A stretch of 64,000 nucleotides of DNA, taken from CCY15215 sp039194995 (lineage in GTDB: Bacteria > Cyanobacteriota > Cyanobacteriia > Cyanobacteriales > Spirulinaceae). Positions 41,893 to 50,776 of the stretch are shown here, one piece after another. The translations under genes were made by a program, and so were the position numbers. The DNA is taken from assembly GCA_039194995.1 (NCBI GenBank), contig JBCCVR010000005.1, forward strand, positions 1 to 64,000, given 5' to 3'. Under the pieces are notes generated by a model, which ran no database searches, was not told the DNA's origin, and worked only from the letters and a program-made list of their open reading frames with translations. How positions within the stretch are numbered: the first letter of the stretch is position 1; each line of letters begins with the position of its first letter.

Positions 41893-44583
41893 ATGGTCGA
41901 TCCCCAAGCAACCGCAGAACGCAAAAAACGCTCGAAGGCCATTGGCGGGCCGTTCGGGATTATTCTCAATCCCTTGGGAGATATCTCCGCTACGGCAGGG
42001 GACACCTGCGAACTGAGCGTCACGATTGTTAATGATGCCGATAAAAGTCCGGCGATCGATGTTTTAATCGATGAAACCTCCGGACCCGTGCGAGAATGGT
42101 GCGTTCTCCCCGAACAGCGCTTAGCACTGGGTCAGGGGCAAAGTAGCGAAGTTTTTTTTAAATTTGACATTCCCATCGAAACGCCACCAGGGAACTATGA
42201 ATACGTCCTCGTTATCGATGCCCCCCAACACTATCCCGAGGATACCCCCATTCTGCTCGATCGCCGCATGCAGGTTTTGCCCTACGTGCAGGAATCGAGG
42301 GTTTCGAGCGATCCTACCTTTATTCTCTCCCCCCCCACGGCTTCCGATAGTCCCATTCCCCTGCAACAGGAACAATCGTTTGAAGTCACCGTGACCGTCG
42401 ATAACCGCTCCGATCGCGTCGATCGCTTTCGCCTGCTCTGCCCGGATATGGAGAAAACATGGTACAAGGTGATTTACGAAGATCGCCTTTCGACAGGGGG
42501 TTTGCTGGTTGCCGAACAGCACTTAGAACTCAACCCGGGCGATCGCGGTTCGATTAGTTTGGTGATTACGCCCCCTGCCAATACAAAAGCTGGCATTTAC
42601 ACCCCGACCATTTCCCTCAAGTCTGCCAACAATCCCGATCTGGTTCTCCTCGATGTTATCTATCTACAGATTTTACCGATCTATATTCTGACGGCAGAAC
42701 TCGCCACGATTATCGGTAAAGTTAAGAAACAGCCCGCACTGTATACCTTATTTCTCCACAATAGCGGCAATACCGATCGCGAAGTTCGGGTCAAGGTCAC
42801 GGGAGTTGAAGACCCCAAACGCCATATTTTCACCGTCGAACCCACCCAAATTAAACTCCTGCCAACTGGTTCGGCCGCAACGAGTGTCGAAGTCGAAGTC
42901 ACGCAACTGTGGAAGCGATCGTTTTACCCGCAAACTGTTGATTTTGCGGTAGAAATTGAAGACTTAGACGAACTGCCCCTGATTAGCCCTCGCTTTCCAG
43001 GGATTTTGATTATTGAAGGTCGTCCTTGGTGGCAATTCATCTTGGTCTTCCTGTTCGTCCTCTTAACAATGGGCGGGATCGTGTTCCTCGTGTGGCTCTT
43101 CTTTCCCCGTCCCCCCGCACCGCCGGAAATTGCCGACTTTTCTCCCCAAAGTAGTTTTTATAGTGAAGAAAATGGCGATGTCATCCGTCTGAATTGGCAG
43201 ATTGCCAACCCCGCCCGCCTGCAAACCCTAAAAGTTGAAGGACTGGCCCCAGAGGGGGAGGTTCTCAGCCGCGCCATCACTTATGATATGACCCAAGGCA
43301 TTCCCGAAGCCTTAGAGGATTTTTGTACGGTTGAAGATTTATTGATTTGCATTAATGTTCCCACCGACGGACGTAAAGCCGGAGATTATATTTTCACCCT
43401 CACCGCCACGCCAATTCCCCAACGCCGTCGGGGATTTTTTGGACGAATTTTAAGTCGTATTTTTCGAACTCGCAGCGTTCCGGTTTCTCTCAATACCAAT
43501 ATTATTCGCATGTTTCCCATTCCCCAGCCCCGCGTTGTGGAATTCACTTCAACCCAACCGACATACACGGTAGGAGACGAGCCGGAAACAGTCGAGAGCG
43601 AGGCACAAGCAGCAGAAGCAGCTACAGAAGAGAATACAGAAGGCAATGAAGATTCTGCGGCGATCGCTAATTTCAGCCTTCCGACCCCTCCCGCAGGGGA
43701 CACAGAACCCACAACTGATAACATCCCCCCACCCACTCCTCCTGAAGAAGACCCCGAGGAGAACGACGAGCCCCCCCAAGGCATTCTCCTCAATTGGAAA
43801 GTGACAAACATTCAACAGCTACAAGAATTGAGATTGGTGGCGCGAGATTCCGAAGGAATTGTCAACAGTCCCCTCAAAATTTATGATTTCAGCGAGGGCC
43901 TACCGGAAGAGTTACAAGAGGTTTGCCAAATTCAAGAGTTTGAATTATCCTGCCGCGATGTTGTCACGGGGGCCATTCAAACGGGAACTTATACATTTGA
44001 ATTAACTTCCATCCCGCGCAGCGATAATGCGGAACCGTTAGAGCCAGTGAAGACGGATCCGATTAAAGTCGAACCCGTTCTCGTGCCTATCGAGATTCTC
44101 GAATTTACGATTAATGGGGCGGAGGCACTTCCGAAATACGTGGTAGAACTTAAAGCCGAACCAATTTTGCTCACCCTTGCATGGAAAGTTCGAGGCGGAG
44201 AAGGATTGGCCGTTGAGTTGCAACCTTCCCCCGGCACCGTCGATCCCGAAGGCACGATCGCCTTTCCCCTGGCGCAAGACCCCGGCACGACAACCCTTAG
44301 CCTGATTGTCACGGATAACAGTGGCGAATCCGTAACCCGTTCCGTGGCGATCGATACTTTTGTCCGAGAAGGGGCTGAAGCGGGAGCGGCAGGGGATGCC
44401 CCCGATGCCGCCCCGGCTTCCCCCGCTCCCGACGCTCCCCCTGCCTCCGACGCTCCTGCTGCACCCACTGCACCCCCCGTGGAAGAAGCACCACCTTTAC
44501 CAACCCCGCCCGATGCGTCGCCCCCCGTTCCCCCCGAACGCAATGCACCGCCGCCGACCGAGTTACCCCCCGTGCTGTATTAA
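41893..44583 (+). CDS. Large Ig-like membrane protein with proline-rich tail
   Basis: The 896-residue protein starts with three Ig-like domains (about 25-125, 140-250 and 255-375; for example GDTCELSVTIVNDAD, FEVTVTVDNRSDRVDRF), then a transmembrane helix (about 379-404), a beta region with two similar halves (DVIRLNWQIANPARLQTLKVEG and GILLNWKVTNIQQLQELRLVA) separated by an acidic, Pro-rich linker (about 550-625), and a Pro/Ala-rich tail (about 820-896). The doubled half is an internal duplication. The Ig architecture is like that of the WD40 protein and the gpI-like N-terminus. No enzyme motif is present, which suggests a scaffold or anchor. Confidence 0.8.
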   Translation: MVDPQATAERKKRSKAIGGPFGIILNPLGDISATAGDTCELSVTIVNDADKSPAIDVLIDETSGPVREWCVLPEQRLALGQGQSSEVFFKFDIPIETPPGNYEYVLVIDAPQHYPEDTPILLDRRMQVLPYVQESRVSSDPTFILSPPTASDSPIPLQQEQSFEVTVTVDNRSDRVDRFRLLCPDMEKTWYKVIYEDRLSTGGLLVAEQHLELNPGDRGSISLVITPPANTKAGIYTPTISLKSANNPDLVLLDVIYLQILPIYILTAELATIIGKVKKQPALYTLFLHNSGNTDREVRVKVTGVEDPKRHIFTVEPTQIKLLPTGSAATSVEVEVTQLWKRSFYPQTVDFAVEIEDLDELPLISPRFPGILIIEGRPWWQFILVFLFVLLTMGGIVFLVWLFFPRPPAPPEIADFSPQSSFYSEENGDVIRLNWQIANPARLQTLKVEGLAPEGEVLSRAITYDMTQGIPEALEDFCTVEDLLICINVPTDGRKAGDYIFTLTATPIPQRRRGFFGRILSRIFRTRSVPVSLNTNIIRMFPIPQPRVVEFTSTQPTYTVGDEPETVESEAQAAEAATEENTEGNEDSAAIANFSLPTPPAGDTEPTTDNIPPPTPPEEDPEENDEPPQGILLNWKVTNIQQLQELRLVARDSEGIVNSPLKIYDFSEGLPEELQEVCQIQEFELSCRDVVTGAIQTGTYTFELTSIPRSDNAEPLEPVKTDPIKVEPVLVPIEILEFTINGAEALPKYVVELKAEPILLTLAWKVRGGEGLAVELQPSPGTVDPEGTIAFPLAQDPGTTTLSLIVTDNSGESVTRSVAIDTFVREGAEAGAAGDAPDAAPASPAPDAPPASDAPAAPTAPPVEEAPPLPTPPDASPPVPPERNAPPPTELPPVLY

Positions 44584-44646
44584 AGTAGGGAGCGATCGCT
44601 AAATAACTCGGATACAATAGATCGAGTTGTTTGAGCAAAATCAATT

Positions 44647-45681
44647 ATGCGCGAGAGAGCGATCGACGGTCTTTGGGCTGCGGGAGTGGGTCTTGGTGTT
44701 GGGATTGCCACTTCTTTGCTGTTTCCCGCTAGAGTAGCCTTGTTATTCGGGTTCAGTGCGGGGGCAACAGTCGGCGCATCGGTTTTGAGAGTTAGAACTT
44801 TGGTGGAACGAGAACGGGAAAAAACGCAAACTCAACTCGATCGCCTTCTCGAACAACTCGATCCAGACTATAAAACCCTTGAAGATGCCTTCCCTCCTCA
44901 GATCGAAACCGGGAAAAAAAATCATGCAAAATTACCGATCGCGCCAGAAATTGAAATCGAAGAACCGGAATGCGATCGCGCGATCGCATGGTTGAAAGAA
45001 CGCAATATTGAAGTGAAGAATTATCATAAGCCTGCCCCAGAAGATCGCGTGTTTAATCATGTTGCCCTGCTCCTCGGTCGCAAATATAATTTAGTCAAAT
45101 ATCTTTATCTGAAAATCAAACGCAATCATCACGAAAACCAAAGTTTTTCCCTCAATTTATCGTCTCATCCGCCCCAAGAAATCGGGGCGTGTACTCAATT
45201 TGGAAAAACGTTATTCGAGCGAGCATTTTTAAAGGAATATCGCTACCATCGTAACAATAAAACTATTTATGCCAATACCGTTAAAGAAGGGAGTATTAAG
45301 CGCTTCTTTGATGGGAACTGGTTCGAGCGCTTTATTAAGTTGGAGATTGTTGAAATTTTAGCAGCACAAGAAATTAACTATCAGCTTCTCGTCAATTCAC
45401 AAATTATCCTCGCGACGGGAGAAGATTTCGAGTTAGATATGCTCTTTTTGATTGAAGGCGAACCCTTATGGATTGAATGCAAAACGGGAGATTATCAGGC
45501 ACATATCGAAAAATATTCCAAATTTAGAGAAACATTAGGGATTGGTTCAGATCGCGCTCTCCTCGTCATTCTCGATCTGAAGGATGAATTAACAGAAAGT
45601 CTAACCAGTTTGTACGGGCTTCGCGTTCTCAACCAAAATAATTTATTGTCATTTATTAGCGACTCTCTGACCGACCATTAA
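44647..45681 (+). CDS. Membrane-anchored PD-(D/E)XK nuclease, Card1-like C-terminus
   Basis: A 344-residue protein with N-terminal hydrophobic segments (about residues 9-50), a coiled region, and a C-terminal PD-(D/E)XK nuclease: Glu in NWFERFIKLEIVEIL, Asp264 in FELDMLF and Glu277-x-Lys279 in IECKTGD. This is the pattern of the Card1/Can-type (DUF1887-like) nuclease domain, in which a ligand-sensing CARF domain usually precedes it. Here no CARF domain is seen; a membrane anchor and an unassigned middle region (about 100-190) take its place. It is 63 bp behind the injection-system genes on the same strand and 26 bp before a DUF2079 gene. Confidence 0.72.
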   Translation: MRERAIDGLWAAGVGLGVGIATSLLFPARVALLFGFSAGATVGASVLRVRTLVEREREKTQTQLDRLLEQLDPDYKTLEDAFPPQIETGKKNHAKLPIAPEIEIEEPECDRAIAWLKERNIEVKNYHKPAPEDRVFNHVALLLGRKYNLVKYLYLKIKRNHHENQSFSLNLSSHPPQEIGACTQFGKTLFERAFLKEYRYHRNNKTIYANTVKEGSIKRFFDGNWFERFIKLEIVEILAAQEINYQLLVNSQIILATGEDFELDMLFLIEGEPLWIECKTGDYQAHIEKYSKFRETLGIGSDRALLVILDLKDELTESLTSLYGLRVLNQNNLLSFISDSLTDH

Positions 45682-45707
45682 AAAATTGATAACAAATTGC
45701 GATACTG

Positions 45708-47108
45708 ATGAATCACGAGCGATCGCCAGTCGCCCATTATCCCCGATTAATGAGTGTTGGCAGTACAATTTTATTTTTTTTCCTCGCGACGCTGCGACAC
45801 GCTTTATTCAAATCCAATGCCTACGATCTGGGTTGGTTCGATCAATATGTTTATTTAATCAGTCAGGGTTTGCCCCCCGTCGTCTCTTTTTGGGGCTATC
45901 AAGAATTTCACCTACTGGCAGATCACGCGGCTATTATTTTTTATCCTGTTGCCCTGCTTTACAAAATTTATCCGACGGTGCATTGGTTGTTTGTAATTCA
46001 AGCGATCGCCCTCGGATGCGGATGTTGGTTGACTTGGCGAGTTTCTTTACAAGCAGGTTTGAGCGATCGCGATGGGGTGATGATGGCAGTCGTGTATCTG
46101 CTTTATCCCCTCGTTTTTAATGTCAATATTTACGGCTTTCACCCGGAAGTTATTGCCATTCCGGGGCTTTTGGGAGCGGTTTGGGCCGCAAGGACGAGAA
46201 AATTGGTTTGGTTTTGCGGCTGTATTGCCCTGATTTTAAGCTGTAAAGCCGTTCTTTCCCTGACTGTGGCTGCAATGGGGTTTTGGTTGTTTTTCTTCGA
46301 GAGACGACGCATTTATGGGGCGATCGCCCTCTTTTCAGGGACGGGTTGGTTCTTAGTCACGACTCAACTGATTATTCCCCAATTTCTTGGCACGGAGCAA
46401 GATTCGGTTTCTCGCTATGGTTATTTAGGGGATTCGGTATTAGAAATTGCCCTCAGTCTCATTCTCAAACCCGATCTGATTTGGGGGCGCATTCTGTCTT
46501 TACCAACGTTAGAATATTTGGCTTTACTGTTTGTGCCTATTTTTTGGGGCTTGTTTCCTCGTTATTTGGCTCCGTTAATCTCGGCAATGCCAGCATTCAT
46601 GTTAAATATTCTCTCAAATCATTTCGGTCAGCGCACCCTCATACAGCATTATGCCGTACCGATTTTTCCGTTTTTGATTTTGGTGCTAATTGCTGCGAGA
46701 AGTGGGAAAAAAACGTGGATTCGCAGCCGTAAAATTATCTTGGCTTGGAGTCTGTTGGGGTTTCTCTTGTTGGGGAAAGCCTACTTTTTTGGCACCCTTT
46801 ATTTAGATTCCCTCGATACATGGCAGGCAAACCGAGAAGCGATCGCTCTGATTCAAACCCGAGAACCCGTCATGGCTCCTTCTCAACTCATTCCCTATTT
46901 AACCCATCGTCAAATTATTAAAGTTCCCAGACCCGAAACCGAACTTGAAGAGTTAGAAAATTTCAAATATATCTTGCTGGATCGCCGTCATCCGGGCTTT
47001 GCGAGTTCTTCTGAAACGGTTACTCGCTTAATCGATGCCTTGGACGACAATTCTCAATTCGATCGCATTTATCAGCGAGATGAGGTATTTCTCTATCAAC
47101 GTCACTAG
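45708..47108 (+). CDS. DUF2079 membrane protein
   Basis: The 466-residue protein has some ten hydrophobic segments. The N-terminal part shows the DUF2079 signature NAYDLGWFDQYVYLISQG and a following YGFHPEVIAIP, a pattern like GT-C glycosyltransferase-type membrane proteins. Its biochemical role is unknown. The last 15 codons (DRIYQRDEVFLYQRH) are found again, diverged mainly at silent sites, at 47850-47897, after the broken xis genes. This indicates that a second copy once existed next to it. Confidence 0.85.
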   Translation: MNHERSPVAHYPRLMSVGSTILFFFLATLRHALFKSNAYDLGWFDQYVYLISQGLPPVVSFWGYQEFHLLADHAAIIFYPVALLYKIYPTVHWLFVIQAIALGCGCWLTWRVSLQAGLSDRDGVMMAVVYLLYPLVFNVNIYGFHPEVIAIPGLLGAVWAARTRKLVWFCGCIALILSCKAVLSLTVAAMGFWLFFFERRRIYGAIALFSGTGWFLVTTQLIIPQFLGTEQDSVSRYGYLGDSVLEIALSLILKPDLIWGRILSLPTLEYLALLFVPIFWGLFPRYLAPLISAMPAFMLNILSNHFGQRTLIQHYAVPIFPFLILVLIAARSGKKTWIRSRKIILAWSLLGFLLLGKAYFFGTLYLDSLDTWQANREAIALIQTREPVMAPSQLIPYLTHRQIIKVPRPETELEELENFKYILLDRRHPGFASSSETVTRLIDALDDNSQFDRIYQRDEVFLYQRH

Positions 47109-47157
47109 ATTGCTATAATTTCAGAGTATCGACTCATATCAAATTATAAGGAGGACA

Positions 47158-47490
47158 ATGCCGGCAAAAGATACTTATCACGATGCCGTTAAAAATGCTT
47201 TAACTAAAGATGGCTGGACGATTACAGCCGATCCGTATTATATTATTTACGGAAAATTAAGATTGGTTGCAGATTTGGGTGCAGAACGTCCCTTTTCTGC
47301 ACAAAGAGGCAGTGAGAAAATCGTGGTAGAAGTTAAAAATTTTATTAATACGTCATTTATTTAGCACTTAGTCAGCTTGTTTATAGAGCTAACTTTGATG
47401 AAACTATCCAAATTATTATTGAAGAAAACCAACTTAAATTAATTATTGTAGATACAGATAAGAGAGGTTGTTACAAAATGGATAAATTAG
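47158..47490 (+). pseudogene. xisH: xisH-like gene, broken
   Basis: A good ribosome-binding site (AGGAGG) precedes an ATG at 47158, followed by the XisH N-terminus (MPAKDTYHDAVKNALTKDGW through KIVVEVKNFI, 65 codons) and then a stop. The C-terminal part of XisH is recognisable further on, in another frame, from 47382 (NFDETIQIIIEENQLKLIIV), and its very end (KWIN, stop at 47488-47490) needs one more frame change. About 40 codons between the two parts are missing. Intact xisH and xisI overlap, which is still seen here. XisH is a factor controlling excision of the fdxN element in Anabaena; most copies elsewhere have unknown roles. It is no longer functional. Confidence 0.85.
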
Positions 47491-47819
47491 AAAGTTATCG
47501 TTCGTCGATCAAAAAAATTCTCACAGAGTACCATTAGCTTTTCTCTTCAGGATCTCCCGATCGCGTAGAAATGCTTTTAGCTTTTGATGATGAAAGAAAT
47601 CAATATTTATGGTTTCAAGTGGGTTGGACTTCTGAAGAAAGAATAAAAGGAAATTCCGTTCATATTCGGCTCAAAAATGAGAAAATCTATATTGAGGAAG
47701 ATTGGACAGAAGAAGGGATGGCCACTGAATTATTGAAGGAAGGTATCCCTAAAGAAGATATTGTTTTAGCCTTTCACGATCCAGAAACTCGTAAATTAAC
47801 CGATTTTGCCGTAGCTTAA
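47478..47819 (+). pseudogene. xisI: xisI-like gene with an in-frame stop codon
   Basis: The reading frame starts at ATG 47478 (MDKLESYRSSIKKILTEYH), meets a TAG at 47535-47537, and then continues in the same frame to 47819 with the rest of XisI (LFSSGSPDRVEML, YLWFQVGW, IYIEEDWTEEG, EGIPKEDIVLAFHDPETRKLTDFAVA). A single nonsense codon therefore breaks an otherwise full-length gene of about 113 codons. A reinitiation at ATG 47571 could still make an 82-residue fragment. XisI works with XisH, which is also broken here. Confidence 0.88.
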
Positions 47820-47849
47820 AAAAGTAATTACAGAATCTCAATGAATTGC

Positions 47850-47897
47850 GATCGCATTTACCAGCGAGATGAGGTATTTCTCTACCAACAGAATTAA
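47850..47897 (+). repeat. Second copy of the DUF2079 3' end
   Basis: These 48 bp repeat 47061-47108 with few changes and would encode DRIYQRDEVFLYQQN plus a stop, against DRIYQRDEVFLYQRH in the intact gene. Two of the changes are silent (TAT to TAC), which suggests that the copy was once under coding selection. It is the remnant of a paralogue or of a tandem duplication. Confidence 0.85.
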
Positions 47898-48046
47898 CGC
47901 TATTTTTCTTTCTTGCGGCTTTTTAGGTGACAGATCGAATTGAAGGAGAATCCGAGAATACTCGTCTTTCTCCTTCAGAATTTGTGAATTGCATCGATCT
48001 AACTCCATCAGGTTAACTGAGAGGAATCTCTCAAAGTAATGGAAGT

Positions 48047-48970
48047 TTAAGCAGCTTTACGACGCAATTTGACTCCACCCAAAGCAACAGCAGCTAAAGC
48101 CATGGTCAAACCGGGTTCGGGGATATCTACGGGGACTTCTTCTACGGGTTGAGAGTCGAGGTACTCAAAGTAAGCAATCGCGCCACTGACTCGGTTATAC
48201 TCGACCGTAACATTTTTCACGCCGTCGAAAGTCCCATCATCATTTTTGAAGGAATATTCCCGCAAAGAATTATCGCCTTCTAAGGCATTGTCATCCCAAT
48301 CGACAGAGAGAAGCGTTTCTTCGATATAGTCAACATAGTTACTATCATCGATGATGAAGGGGTTGCGAGTAGGATCTACATACTCAAAGGTGAAAGATAA
48401 TTTTTTGTTGCGGATGATGGCTTCATCGAGATCCACAAAACCGAACTTATCGAAGGTTACGCCTTCTTCAAAGAAGATATTGTCACCATCTGCTTCCGTG
48501 TTGAAGTTAAGGAAAACTTCGCCACCCTTCAGATCGTCATCGGGATCGCTGTAATCGCTGTTTTCTTGAATGATTAAGACATTTCCCTGTAGGGGTGTAT
48601 CGTAATCGTAGTTCCCATATCTTCCCGTTCCCGTTGCCAAATCTTCATCTTGTCCGGTGCAAATATTGGTAAAGCCATCCAAGGAAATGGAATCCTTGTT
48701 ATTTTTCCGTCTACTGATACATTCCGTATCGTAGAGAACGAGACCGTAATCGGTGCTTCTGTTATTGTCAACGCCAAAGGTAACGCCGTAATCTTTTAAG
48801 TACTGGTCGGTGATTATCGTGCCATCTCCTGCCGTTCCCGCTAGTGCCTCGTCGAAGTTGATGGTAAAGGCTCTTGCGGATCCTGCCGATAATGCACCCA
48901 CGCCGATCGCAGTGGTTGCCGCCGCGAGGAAGGAATATTTTGTGATTTTTGATACTACTTTAGGAAGCAT
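48047..48970 (-). CDS. PEP-CTERM sorting-domain protein
   Basis: A 307-residue secreted protein: a signal peptide (residues 1-34, ends SARA), an acidic beta-rich body with several Asp/Asn clusters (DDDLKGGEVFLNF), and a C-terminal PEP-CTERM signal (IPEPGLTMALAAVALGGVKLRRKAA pattern: PEP, hydrophobic helix, basic tail). Exosortase enzymes recognise this tail and cleave it, and the product goes to the envelope or extracellular matrix. Function is unknown. No exosortase gene lies in the window. The 305-bp upstream region should hold its promoter. Confidence 0.85.
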   Translation of the reverse strand: MLPKVVSKITKYSFLAAATTAIGVGALSAGSARAFTINFDEALAGTAGDGTIITDQYLKDYGVTFGVDNNRSTDYGLVLYDTECISRRKNNKDSISLDGFTNICTGQDEDLATGTGRYGNYDYDTPLQGNVLIIQENSDYSDPDDDLKGGEVFLNFNTEADGDNIFFEEGVTFDKFGFVDLDEAIIRNKKLSFTFEYVDPTRNPFIIDDSNYVDYIEETLLSVDWDDNALEGDNSLREYSFKNDDGTFDGVKNVTVEYNRVSGAIAYFEYLDSQPVEEVPVDIPEPGLTMALAAVALGGVKLRRKAA

Positions 48971-49275
48971 TTGTAGCAGATCTCCGTTTCAAGTGAAATT
49001 TAGTGTAATTGCAATGTTTAGATGTACGCGCCCCGATCTCTATTAAGTAGAGCCGCCGAATGGCTTTATCTTTGTCTACAACCATTGTCTATAATTTTCT
49101 GGCTGTGTCTAGAGGACGACTGTAATCTTTACGGAATCTTGATCCAACTAAAGGCAATTGTAAAGTTTCAGTGTAAAGACCAGCGATCGCGATCGCATTG
49201 TTCGTAGATTTGTCTATTCCTATCTTACATATTTTTTTCTTTTCTGGTCAAAAAATATGTTCTGAGGTTGCATTA
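48971..49275. other. 305-bp gap between PLD lipoprotein and PEP-CTERM genes
   Basis: The gap holds the promoter of the PEP-CTERM gene (leftward). Near its right end an inverted repeat CATATTTTTT/AAAAAATATG (49228-49237 and 49250-49259) lies 16 bp past the stop of the phospholipase-D-like gene and may act as its terminator, but the stem is entirely weak except for one G-C pair. Confidence 0.4.
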
Positions 49276-50676
49276 CTACAAACAGCTTTGCGCTTGCTCG
49301 GTAATTTTTTTCTGCAATTGGGTAGATACGCCTAAAGACGAGTTATTGTAGAGACGAGTAAATTCACGCTGATAATGGGCGGCAACCACGGGATTTTCAA
49401 CAATCAAGAGGGTTTCATCATTATTATTGTTTGCGGCTGCCGACCAGTTATGAGAACCCGTAATGACGATTTTGCGATCGATAATACCAACCTTGTGATG
49501 TAAAACATCTCCGAGAGGTAGATGGGAAATGCCAACAGTAGAGATAGGATTTTGCCAAGGACGGTTGTTTGCTTCTTCCTGACAATCCCGACGCAGCACG
49601 ACTCCCAGCATATCCAAGGCTTCACTATACTCGCGAAAGGCAAAACTCGAATCGATGAGTGCTTTCACTTCGATTCCTCTTTGATGCCGACTGGCAATCG
49701 TATCAGCCAATCTCTGCTCGGAGAATACAAATAAAGCTAAATTTATATCGGTCTCGGCTCGATTTAAAGTTCGACTAATTAAACCATTACTACTTTCCTG
49801 CCAATCTCGAGTCGTAGAAACTGGAGAAAATTGAACGGTAATTACAGATTCGCCAATTTGCAGTTTTTGAGGCGAGCGATAAGGTTTATTCAGGCCAAAT
49901 TTGCTATCTGTTTTTCCACCGACTCCATCCCCCCACATCACATTAAACTCTTCTAGAAACAAATCTGCGAGAAATGTATCGTTGATTTTTAGTATATTAT
50001 TGGCATTTCCTCGACTTTCGGCGGTTGTCAAATCTCCTAAAATGCCACTTGTTGTAAAATTAGCCGATCCCGTCACCACTGTAAATCCATCGACCACCAT
50101 AAACTTATGGTGCATCAACCCCGATCCTTTCGAGCCGTCGGCAGTATCGTCAAGAATGGGAATGCTTGCATTGTCAAGAATTTTCAAAGCATCGCCCCGA
50201 TCGCTTTCCTCTGGGGAGACAATCTTATTGCGATCGCGATCGGCTAAAGCTACAAACTCTTCATAGCGGTTGCGCTGGCGATCGCTCAATTGGCTAATTT
50301 CAGTTGGACTATATTCACTCCACGGACGACTATAGTTATTTTCCAAAATGACCCGGACTTTTACCCCCGATCTATGCTTTTCAGCTAGAGCAAGGGCGAT
50401 CGCGGGCAAGCGAAACTCCTGTACGGCGATATCAATCGTCGATTTTGCCCCATTAATAGCATCGATGATAACTTGTTCGAGGTCGTCTCCGGGTCGCGTA
50501 ATATTACGGTAGCGATCGGTATAGTCTGCACCCCTAGCTTGATTTTGATTCATATAAACTTCCACAAAAGCATCTTGGGGAAGGGGATCAGGGCGTTTTG
50601 TTCCAGAGCGAGATCGCTCCTGACAGCCGCAGAGTAATACCAGCAAAACCCCAAGCAGACACCCATACAACCGCAT
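49276..50676 (-). CDS. Phospholipase-D-like lipoprotein with EF-hand-like insert
   Basis: The 466-residue protein begins with a lipoprotein signal (LLVLLCGC, Cys at about residue 18) and contains two HKD half-sites: HHKFMVVDGFTVVTGSANF and LHHKVGIIDRKIVITGSHNW. Both HxK motifs are complete, so it should be a working phospholipase D or nuclease-family enzyme. In the first half, the insert DRDRNKIVSPEE has the spacing of a calcium-binding EF-hand loop, between two active-site halves. The protein probably acts at the cell envelope. It is alone on its strand; a tRNA methyltransferase gene is divergent. Confidence 0.88.
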   Translation of the reverse strand: MRLYGCLLGVLLVLLCGCQERSRSGTKRPDPLPQDAFVEVYMNQNQARGADYTDRYRNITRPGDDLEQVIIDAINGAKSTIDIAVQEFRLPAIALALAEKHRSGVKVRVILENNYSRPWSEYSPTEISQLSDRQRNRYEEFVALADRDRNKIVSPEESDRGDALKILDNASIPILDDTADGSKGSGLMHHKFMVVDGFTVVTGSANFTTSGILGDLTTAESRGNANNILKINDTFLADLFLEEFNVMWGDGVGGKTDSKFGLNKPYRSPQKLQIGESVITVQFSPVSTTRDWQESSNGLISRTLNRAETDINLALFVFSEQRLADTIASRHQRGIEVKALIDSSFAFREYSEALDMLGVVLRRDCQEEANNRPWQNPISTVGISHLPLGDVLHHKVGIIDRKIVITGSHNWSAAANNNNDETLLIVENPVVAAHYQREFTRLYNNSSLGVSTQLQKKITEQAQSCL

Positions 50677-50752
50677 AAAAAGCTATTTTATAAAGATATT
50701 CGGTAGTATACTCCACAACTCAATCGAAGAGATTTCCCAAAGTGGAGAACCC

Positions 50753-50773
50753 GATAACTGATAACTGATAACT
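50753..50773 (+). repeat. Three GATAACT heptamers ahead of trmB
   Basis: Three perfect copies of GATAACT end three bases before the trmB ATG. The same unit precedes the gpI-like gene at 34448. Confidence 0.95.
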
Positions 50774-50776
50774 GAA

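Noticed and set aside
31664..44583. Prophage
   Set aside because: Baseplate genes suggested a prophage, but there is no integrase, terminase, capsid, portal, tail tube or lysis gene and no attachment repeat was seen; an injection-system locus fits better.
34417..50773. CRISPR array from the short repeats
   Set aside because: The repeats are 7 bp and directly adjacent, with no spacers, and there are no cas genes.
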